Both the position numbers and the translations under genes were made by a program. A DNA stretch of 64,000 nt from Hirundichthys speculiger (Eukaryota; Chordata; Actinopteri; Beloniformes; Exocoetidae). The notes under the pieces were generated by a model that saw nothing but the letters and a program-made list of their open reading frames with translations, was not told where the DNA came from and did not search any database. The stretch covers positions 930,001 through 994,000 of the forward strand of contig JAGFBZ010000363.1 in NCBI GenBank assembly GCA_018398805.1, read 5' to 3'. This document shows, piece by piece, positions 56,281 through 64,000 of this stretch (the first letter of the stretch is position 1; each line of letters starts with the position of its first letter).

Positions 56281-59200
56281 TAACATTTGAAGCGTAAATG
56301 GCCTCTTAAAAGGATAGAGGAAATAACACACAATATTTTAAAACACATGGAAACTTTTGAAATTCTAATCTTTTTTTTTTTTAATTCAATTTAGCCGGAA
56401 TTCAATTGTTGACATTTTTCTTACATCTCGAGAAAGTTATAATAGTTGGAATAATCTGTTATAGCCTTGTTTATTTAACATATCATACTTGTTGTTTTTT
56501 TTTTTTCTTTTCAGGTAATGGATTAGTACAAAGAGATCTGAAGAATATGTTTAATTTTTTTCCCACGTTCAAATTTTAATTCTCAGAACAAATTAGACAA
56601 ATTGGACAAATTAGAGCCCATTTACAATTGTTTGCACAATGAAAAAAAGTAAATGGTCTTGTCGTTTGTGAAGGAAATTGTGTGGTGTTGCCTATTAGCT
56701 GAAAATGCAACTTTGTTCATCTAAAGTGATATTGAGTTTTCTTCATGAAATTAAATTTCATAAAGCATGTTCAAGACAACTTGCTTCACCAAAAGCTAAA
56801 GGAATCATAACCAACAGAGCATAATTATAGAAGAACCAGTTCAGTCTCTTTGGATGTCTAAGATTAATTCATTTAAAAAAAGGCCAAAGGTTTTTTGGTT
56901 TAGGAAGTGTTTTACTTCACTTCTAGAGCAAACTTTATTGAAGTACAGCATGAAAATGAACTTGCATGCTCTTTGATAAGTTCTTAATAAAAGGCAATTG
57001 ATAACCAACTGGAACATAACATTATCTTAGATTTCCCTGTTGCTGACAAATCAATCAATATGGATTTTTCATGTGTCATTCAAATAACAGAGAACGCCAG
57101 AATTTAATAATAATTGTGAACATTTTCTGAATCATAATAAAAAAAGAAACAAGCTTGTGAGTTATATTAAAATAGCTAAACGTAATAGCAGTCAAAGATC
57201 AGTGTATCAGCATCCAAAACCTTTGAGAATATAATTTCAAACTGAGTCAAAGATAGACATTTTGCACCGCAGCAGAATCAATGACCCACCTCCATTCAGT
57301 TGTCACATACACTGGAAAACTCTAAAAATCAAAGATTTTTGATCTCTTTTATCTAAATAAACCCTTCAAAATTAATTAAACCAGATAATTTCCAACAAGA
57401 TAGAATTGATTAATTAGGCTAAATGCTATACCTATGTGGGCTGTGAATACTGAATTAAAAAAAATGAAAATGCATGTCATTGCTAATTTAATAGTTAATA
57501 CAACTTTTCCCATTTAACTGACTTCCTGTGTGTGGGATCCTGGTAGTCTGTGAGGACAATGAGTAGGTTGTTTGAGGAAGAAAATAGCCGCACACTTGCC
57601 CATTCTATCACAGAGGATTTATCACCAGCATTTGTGTAGAAGGTTGAATGAGCCAGACCTGTCCATATGTGGTCCTTTGTGAGTATGTGTCTGTGTGCCA
57701 GAGTGTCTTCCTGGTGACACTCGGTGATGATTTTGAACAGCTGAGATGAGTTTGTGTGGAACTGGACAACGAGGCAGCTGTACATCTCTCTTGGACATAT
57801 GCACCCGCATACACACTGAAGCATATAAACAACAGCGGAATCCTGAGGTCCAACCCCCTCGGGACCAAGCCACACTGAGACCTTATTAAAGGACTTGTTG
57901 TTTCAGGAGGTAGCTTATATGGTTTCAAGTTCATTTTGCAAACAGCTCCATCTTATGAACTATCACAAAAAAAAAAAAAAAAAAAAAAAATCGGTTTCCT
58001 GACAAGCGCACCCTAATAAGGTAACATCATGTCTGACAATTTAACCTTAAATTGCTTTACAAAAGGTCAGCAGCAATACAACTCTGTACTTATTTCTTTG
58101 ATACACCCTGGTATTTCTAGCAAAGAGTATAAACTATTAATGGTGGTGTTGCAATTTGAATAGTGGTCTAAATAAAACCAGGTTGCCATTACTACCTCAA
58201 CTGGTCTGCAACATCCTAGCCAATGAGAGACTTTGCCCTGTCAGACCTCTTTTAAGAGGGGTGGGGCCTTGATGTGCTGAAGGGTCACAAGGAGTGATGT
58301 AACCAGTGTTTATTTTCAGCATATGCAAGTAAGTGTAGACACCTCAACACACTTGCTCAAAAAAAAAAAAGGAAAAAAAAAACAAGCAAAAGTAATTGAG
58401 TTCTCGTGTACATACCGTTCTTCATGTGCACACTTTTTTTCTGTGCATTATTCTATGTCACTGACAAACCCTGCTCCAGGACCGTGTCTGCTCACTCTTT
58501 TCCTCGCTTGGTAACTTGAAGGCAAGTGTTGTGTGTATATTTACGAGCAATCTCACTGGTGCAATCACGTGTATGTAGAGGTTAACTGTGTGAAAAATGT
58601 GGAGAAGAAGTGTCTTCATCAAATGGGAAGACGGGCGAGGAGGAGACAGAAAGAGAGACAGAGACAGGTCTGTCTTTCAGAGACTTTTCTCTCAAGACAG
58701 AGAAATTTAGTCATGGCCATTAATATTAACAGTGGCACCCCTTCCCTTCCGTCAGCTGCAGCTGTTGATCACACTGGTGTAACAGTGAGCTTTCTGGCAT
58801 TGCATCACTCTCTTTCTCCCTGAGCCCTGCGCTGCTCTCGATTACCCTGCATGAATATGGATCTAGTGGCCCATATTGCAGACCTTACTCCAAAGGTAAT
58901 GGACTGAAGTAGGTTTATTGCCCCAATAATGTTACTAACAACCTCTTTAAAGTGGATTTGCATAATTGAAATTACTTATAAACATTTATAGATCCCGACA
59001 CCCTATACTTTGACTGTATGCAATAGTGTGCTGAATAATACAAGGATATAATGCAGACATGTGCTGTTAAATCAGCTTGTAAAAACAGAAATGTGGCAGA
59101 TCAAAGTGAGAGCTTTGTAACGCTTGTCGGTTTTATCCACTGTTATTTAAGAGCATATTTGATTCATCCACATGCCAATAACCTGCTTCCAGTTATTCAT

Positions 59201-60240
59201 ACTATGTGTGATGTATGCATAGCAAGTTGTTGGTCATGTTCTCCATCTAGAGAACGCAGCAGAGGGGCAATGTAACTTCCCGAGGAGCTCGTCCACTAGC
59301 ATACATCAGAGACATTCCACCTCATCTGACACTCGTCCATGGAATTCTACAAATTTTCCACACTATTCTCCCAGGCATTCTAAAGTGCCTGTCAAAAAGA
59401 CTGGCATGCCCAAATCTCAAGCACCTGCAAGGCAGAGAAACGAGCAACACTTTCAAGAAAAATCTCTCTAACTTGTTTTCACAATCAACGATCACTATCA
59501 TTATTATTTTGGCTTTTTGCTCCAGGATAAACAGCGTCTTCGGGGGTCGTGTGCTGCTTGTGGTTGTCGTCGTGTATGTTTGAGCGTGTGTGTGAAAATA
59601 TCTTTTGTTTGCACTGCTGATAGGTGATAATTTGTCATAGATTTGTGCAGAGTCCCTTTCTCCTCCATGTTGGTATGACCACTGCATGCAGCCTATAGTT
59701 GACACCTATGTGTCACTCTGGGAACACACTAAATACTTCTGATGACTTGAGGGTTTACTTGGCAACCGATGGCTGTTTTAAGACCATGGTTACACTTTCA
59801 GCTTGGACTGAGCTCAAAGTTTTCAAGGATCCAAAGTAGATGGAAGAATTGAAAAAGTCACAGAAGCACAAGTATCATGTGCTCATTGTTGTGTGGCTGG
59901 TTTGCTCAGTGACTTCATCCAACTCTATTTGTGTAACTGGGTGATGTATTATTCAACTGTTTTTTGTTTTTAACACCAGGAATAGATGTTGTGATTCCAC
60001 AATTAGTCACAAGTTGCTCTCAGGTTTTCTAGAAAAAACTTGAATGGAACATTTGTTATCCCAGATGTTGATGAAACCTATGCCCATTAATTTGATATAC
60101 AGGTCTATGTGTAAAATTTCAATGCTTATGCTTCATAGAGATATATTTTTTTTCCATATGGAAGGAAATAATTCATTTGCTTGTAAGCCATCACTGGGCT
60201 AATCTTCCCATAGATGTGCTAGAGGTGGACGTAGTAGCGC
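56281..60240. other. Intergenic upstream of vgll2, no gene recognised
   Basis: AT-rich. A minus-strand open segment at 57875-57495 (126 codons) overlaps a second open frame and has no recognisable motif. An A-run of about 24 is at 57967-57990. Regulatory elements for vgll2 may lie here but cannot be identified without comparison. Confidence 0.4.
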
Positions 60241-60589
60241 TGGTAGGGGGTGTTAATGTGGGGGGGCTGTTGGGTAAAGGTAGGAGGGGTTGACACGGAG
60301 ATGTACAGGACAGGGCACACTCATGCTTCCTTCATAAACCTCCCCACATTTCGCTACCGCAGCTGTTGTTGCAGGGAGCGGAGACGTGCGCTCTTTCTGG
60401 AGTGGCCATGCCAAGTCTGGCACGGGCTTTTCTTCTTCTTTTTTTAATTTTTATTTATTTTTTTTTGCGCTGATCGGCGATCACTGAGCCGCCCGTTTCT
60501 CTTCGACAAAATCACGGAATGTTGTCCCACTCTGGCTCACTAAGCTCGGTTTCGTTTCAGCAGAACAGAGGAGACACCGCTCATTTACC
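60241..60589 (+). promoter_or_regulatory. vgll2 promoter and 5' UTR
   Basis: CpG-richer sequence leading to the vgll2 start codon. It contains a TEAD/M-CAT site GGAATGT at 60516-60522 (ACATTCC on the other strand). Since the product is a TEAD cofactor, feedback is conceivable but inferred. A T-rich stretch lies at 60430-60470. Confidence 0.5.
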
Positions 60590-60676
60590 ATGAGCTGTTT
60601 GGATGTTATGTACCCAGCCTATGGACATTACGCACCGTACGCACCAACTGCTCCTGCTTTTATCACTAGTTTACAG
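60590..60676 (+). CDS. vgll2b: vgll2 coding exon 1
   Basis: 29 codons, MSCLDVMYPAYGHYAPYAPT then APAFITSLQ, ending at ACAG|GTATGA, phase 0. The MSCLDVMY start is shared with VGLL2 proteins (human MSCLDVMYQVYG). Not visible in length-filtered ORF lists. Confidence 0.9.
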
Positions 60677-63600
60677 GTATGAAGTGAGCAAATATTCAAT
60701 GATGTTTTTGACAGTTTTTATTCACAGGAAAGATGGGGATTAGAGAAATGAGAAATTAATATTAGAGTACGCAGATCACGCGTAAAAACAAATAACCTGA
60801 CTTTTTAAAAGTAGGACATTCTGTATGATTCAAGAATTGAATTTGATCTAATAAAACATTTATCAGTCATTCATTTATGCAATTTAAATGAAGTGTGTTA
60901 AACTCATAAGTGTTCTATAACTCAAATCACACGTTTGCACGGATGCACATGCTGGTGCTGCCACACACAATGAAAAGCATTATGTCAAAATGTGTCATGG
61001 TCAGCTCCAGAAGTGTCTTTTGCAACACCTGTCTTAATCCTCTCCCTGCTCCTCCCCTCCTCCCCTCCCCGTCTGTCCTCTAACCTTCCCCCGACAGGCT
61101 CCCACAGGTCTGAGCAGCAGTTCGCCCCGCAGTCGGGATTTTATGGACACTCCCAGCGTTTCCGAAGGGATGTCTGGGGGCCCAGGAACTGGAGGATCAA
61201 CTTCCTCGTCGTCTTCATCCAGCTCTTCTTCTTCTTCCTACGCGCCCTCGGCGTCAAGGCCCGAGGAGGGCCCCAAGGAGAAGCAGGAGGCCCCCGAAGC
61301 AGAGTATCTGACTTCTCGGTGTGTCCTCTTCACGTACTACCAGGGAGACATCAGCAGCGTCGTGGACGAGCACTTCTCCAGGGCGCTCAGTTCCTACATG
61401 GATGGAGAGGGCAAACGGCGCGCGGCCCAGCAGGGCGCAGGTATCTGGCATTACCTTTATAAGACATGTTCACAAACAGGGGGAGCACACCTGTTGTTGT
61501 GACAGTAATACAAACTTACAGGGAATGTATGGTTACCTTCAGTTCACTTTCACGACTTTCGTGCTCTTTATTAAAAATTGATATGGTCTTCAGTTAAAGA
61601 TGAGAGCAAACAGCACTTTTTTTTTTTGCATGCTTGATGACATAATGCTGAGAGCAATTTCTTTTGAATCACATGTGTGATGTGAGAACATGGGGAACAA
61701 AAAGCAAACATTTTTTTTGTGAGCGCTTTTGATAAATTGAGTTACTATGATTATCAGAATAAATTAGTGTCAGATGGTAAATGGTGATTAGGTGGGATTT
61801 ATCTTGTCTCACATTCTACTACATACCTTTTTCACTACGAGAGCAGAAGCCGGAATCATCAGAGCGAGGGTGTTATTTTGCCGTTTTTTTGAGCTGAAAG
61901 TTCTGCAGAGCACAGCAGGGGGTCAAAACAGGTGATGTGATCAGGTGACAGGGCAGGAAGGTTGCTTGTGGGAACTGATGTCTGTTGAGAACTCAAGGGA
62001 TAAGGTCATGCAGGTCAGGAGCTGTTGGCAGAGTAAAAGGGTCTTCTCTGGTCATGGTTGGAATCAGTTTGAAGAGGCAGAAGAGTCTGAACAGTCTTGA
62101 GCCTTGTTGGTCTGGAAAAGTTTGACATCCAAAGTTTATAAAGGTATGATTAGCAACACAACAAAAAGTTTACGCATGACAACCTTATTACTACATAGTG
62201 ATTTGTGAGCCTAAACCCCCCCCAAAATAAATAAATAAAAAATAAATAAAAAATAAATTAATGCTTAAATGCAATATTGTGATAAGATGTATAATTCATA
62301 ATATTTTATTGCTTTAACTTTGCACCAGAACACAGTTAAAAAAAAAAAAAAATAGAAATGTTACTTTAAAATCCTCCATCAGTAGACTAGAATATCCCGT
62401 AGATATCCATGTAGGGGCCTGCAGCCCGCCCTCACTCCTTCGTCCCTGCTGTCACTGTAGTTCCTTTCCTTGTTCAGATGAACGTCTTCATTTCGGCACC
62501 AACATGCGCTCCCTGCCTCACAACAGATGCTATGTTTATACTCGGCCGTAAGCGCACAGCCTCGCTGGCGTATCCCCTTCAAACGTCTCCATGGCTGCCA
62601 TTCTGACTTCTCGCTCCAGCTATCGCCCCACAGCGGTTGCTCTGTCAGTTGCCGGCTCGCTGGTCTGATTTATATTTGTTGTTGTCGGTGTGGTAGGGAT
62701 AGTGGGGAACACCACCTCTCAGCCCCGATGCACGGTGTCGCTTTTCAGAGTGGTATCTAAATATCAAATTGTGCTGTTAAAAAACATGCGACCGCTTGCT
62801 GACTTTCTGTCAAGGGCGAGGAGAGAGTGGTGGGGGCAGAAAAAACAACAGGTGGGGGTGCAGGAGACAGAAGAGAGGGCGGCGGGTGGTCGCGCGGGGC
62901 CAGAATGGCCTGTCTGCATATGCGTGTGCACGCCATGGTGTGTTGCTAGACTTTCAGGAGTACTGGACTGACATGAGAGTGAGAGGTGTCGCCAAAGCGA
63001 GTGATTTAGGACTCTGTGAGCCTTGGGCTGCCTCCAGGTTACATCGTCTGCCTTAAATAGAATTCTAGGATATGGGGACGTCTCTCTTTCTACCTTGTGT
63101 CTCTCTTTCTCTCTTGCTCTATCTGCGAGAGCAAGGTTGTGTTTATTTCTGTGTCTTGTTGCAGCTAAGGCTGTGTGACAGTATGATCCAATGGGGAAGA
63201 TATCTGGGCCAGAGGGTGTAGCAGTCATGTGAGTGACATCTTCGTTTGAACACGTGTTGCTTCTCTTGCAAAGCTCCAGCCCGCCCCATGTGCTTCTATA
63301 AATCAAGCGATTCACTACAAACTTGTGCAATTGTTTGTGACTATGCTCAAATGCGATCATTGTTTACCCCCCCTTTTCCCTCCCCTCTCTGCTTTCATCC
63401 CCCATTTAGACACCCCTTCACCGGGAAGCCGACGAAGTTTCCCCCCATCCTTTTGGGACAGTAACTACTCGCCGCAGAGTCGCCCCCACTGTGAGACGGG
63501 CGCTCCCTCGTATTCCATGGATCCATATGCTTCAGGGTTGCATCCGGGCCTTCCGCACCCACACCCACACGCTCACCCTCACCCTCACGCTCATGCTCAC

Positions 63601-63866
63601 CCCCATCCCCATCCCCACCCACCGGAGAACTGGGGATACCCTCAGGCCCAAGCCTACGGCCCTCCACGGCCTCTTCATGAACTGTATTCACCGTCGGCTT
63701 TGGAGCCCCACTACGGACCCCTGCTCATGCCCACCGTGAGGCCCCCTCATATCCCAACCTTGCCAGGCCACTATGAAGTGAGCAAGCTGGAGCCCCCCGC
63801 CTCCTGGCCCGGCCTGCTTTCCCCCGGGAGATGTAAGCCAGACTCTGGCGCTCAACATGGATACAG
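60590..63866 (+). CDS. vgll2b: Vestigial-like TEAD cofactor (VGLL2 type), partial, apparent frameshift near 3' end
   Basis: A nuclear cofactor that binds TEAD factors through its TDU motif; VGLL2 acts in skeletal muscle and craniofacial development. Exons: 60590-60676 (MSCLDVMYPAYG, the family start), 61098-61440 and 63410-about 63866, joined phase 0 then phase 1. The TDU motif is in exon 2, residues about 99-126: RCVLFTYYQGDISSVVDEHF then SRAL. A run of 12 serines precedes it. Exon 3 has FPPSFWDSNY, a His-Pro tract (residues about 193-214) and HYGPLLMP, matching human VGLL2 (FPASFWNSAY, RYGPLLMP) better than VGLL3. Near 63826 the frame shifts: GDVSQTLALNMDT, matching human GDVAQGLGLSVDS, lies in another frame. 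A final short exon should lie right of the window. The b-paralogue symbol is a best guess. Confidence 0.85.
61098..61440 (+). CDS. vgll2b: vgll2 coding exon 2 with TDU motif
   Basis: A 343-nt exon from CCGACAG| to GCGCAG|GTATCT, ending phase 1. It begins APTGLSSSSPRSRDFMDTPS, has a poly-Ser tract and an acidic/Lys stretch, then EAEYLTSRCVLFTYYQGDIS with SVVDEHFSRAL, the TEAD-binding TDU helix-strand motif with its invariant HF. Reading past the donor reaches a stop at 61500-61502, which is not family sequence. Confidence 0.94.
61441..63409. other. vgll2 intron 2
   Basis: About 2 kb. Contains an AAATAAAT cluster at about 62226-62260, an A-run at 62338-62353 and a GC-richer part at 62560-63060. 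A minus-strand open frame of 198 codons (63360-62764) lies here but has no recognisable domain and is probably chance. Confidence 0.5.
63410..63866 (+). CDS. vgll2b: vgll2 coding exon 3, apparent 1-nt insertion
   Basis: Acceptor ATTTAG| at 63409. The first frame gives DTPSPGSRRSFPPSFWDSNY through HYGPLLMPTVRPP to LEPPASWPGLLSP. Within the CCCCCGGG run (63821-63828) one base too many switches the frame. The next frame then reads GDVSQTLALNMDTG up to a donor ACAG|GTACCC at 63866. Without a shift, the frame runs on to a stop at 63913-63915. An alternative is a donor at GAT|GTAAGC (about 63832), which would avoid the shift but lose a family-like segment. Confidence 0.85.
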
Positions 63867-64000
63867 GTACCCATTCAACAATGTCCAGCTTTTTGCAAAG
63901 AATAACAGGCTGTAAAACAGTTTTTCATTGAACATAATTAATATACGTTATAATCCGAGTTGATTAAAACATGCTCTCTAACCAAATATAGACAGACACT

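Noticed and set aside
57495..57934. Two overlapping minus-strand frames of 108-126 codons
   Set aside because: Two different frames are open over the same bases, with no known domain and no splice context.
58533..58823. 96-codon plus-strand frame
   Set aside because: No motif, Arg/Gln-rich stretch from GA-rich DNA, no splice support.
60992..61462. 156-codon plus-strand frame over vgll2 exon 2
   Set aside because: It is the shadow of exon 2 in a different register; the TDU motif is in the other frame.
62764..63360. 198-codon open frame on the minus strand inside vgll2 intron 2
   Set aside because: Long but without a recognisable domain; low-complexity His/Ser/Pro stretches, no splice or promoter context, and overlapping open frames on the other strand. 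Probably chance in a GC-richer intron.
1..64000. CRISPR arrays, bacterial operons, viral or retroviral genes
   Set aside because: No regularly spaced repeats, no bacterial-type gene packing, and no recognisable gag, pol or env segments on either strand.

Overview
The window is nuclear DNA from a ray-finned fish, most likely a percomorph teleost. The genes have vertebrate exon-intron structure with GT-AG junctions, the DNA is AT-rich and full of microsatellites and homopolymers, and the interspersed repeats are fish-type: Tc1/mariner derivatives, hAT derivatives and a tRNA-derived SINE resembling AFC-type SINEs. No bacterial, viral or CRISPR features were seen.

Three genes are well supported. 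(1) msrA, peptide-methionine (S)-S-oxide reductase, on the minus strand at about 0.9-19.8 kb. The first four coding exons are visible and the C-terminal exons lie beyond the left edge. Exon 3 carries a 2-nt frameshift next to the catalytic GCFWG motif. (2) ythdf2, an m6A reader, on the minus strand at 45.8-52.1 kb. It has five coding exons and a predicted protein of 617 residues, including a 24-nt last coding segment found by splice logic. (3) A vestigial-like TEAD cofactor, best matched to VGLL2 (probably teleost vgll2b), on the plus strand from 60.6 kb to beyond the right edge. It has a complete TDU motif and an apparent 1-nt frameshift near the end of exon 3.

Layout: 1-19.8 kb is msrA, with large introns holding a 1,019-bp internally deleted hAT element with 8-bp target duplications, a decayed Tc1 copy of about 1.1 kb, two Tc1/mariner-like non-autonomous elements and a nested pair of hAT-type elements. 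19.8-44.8 kb is intergenic. It holds a MITE rich in AATTCCGAATTAA boxes, a 752-bp TA-flanked element, a rearranged SINE, a Tc1 3' remnant, a pogo-like remnant, a hairpin-like 365-bp mariner MITE, a GC/TG-rich block at 38.0-39.3 kb and an orphan CpG-rich block at 43.2-43.6 kb. 44.8-52.3 kb is ythdf2 with its 3' UTR and CpG-type promoter. 52.4-60.5 kb is intergenic, with an hAT-like left end and a cluster of unidentified exon-like reading frames on the plus strand (53.2-55.6 kb). 60.6-64 kb is vgll2.

The three genes are not an operon and do not obviously share a pathway: protein repair, m6A-dependent mRNA decay, and TEAD-dependent muscle/craniofacial transcription. No previously undescribed system can be demonstrated. 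The best candidates for something new are the exon-like cluster at 53.2-55.6 kb and the possible intronic-polyadenylation isoform of ythdf2. The two coding frameshifts both fall in homopolymers and may be assembly errors.
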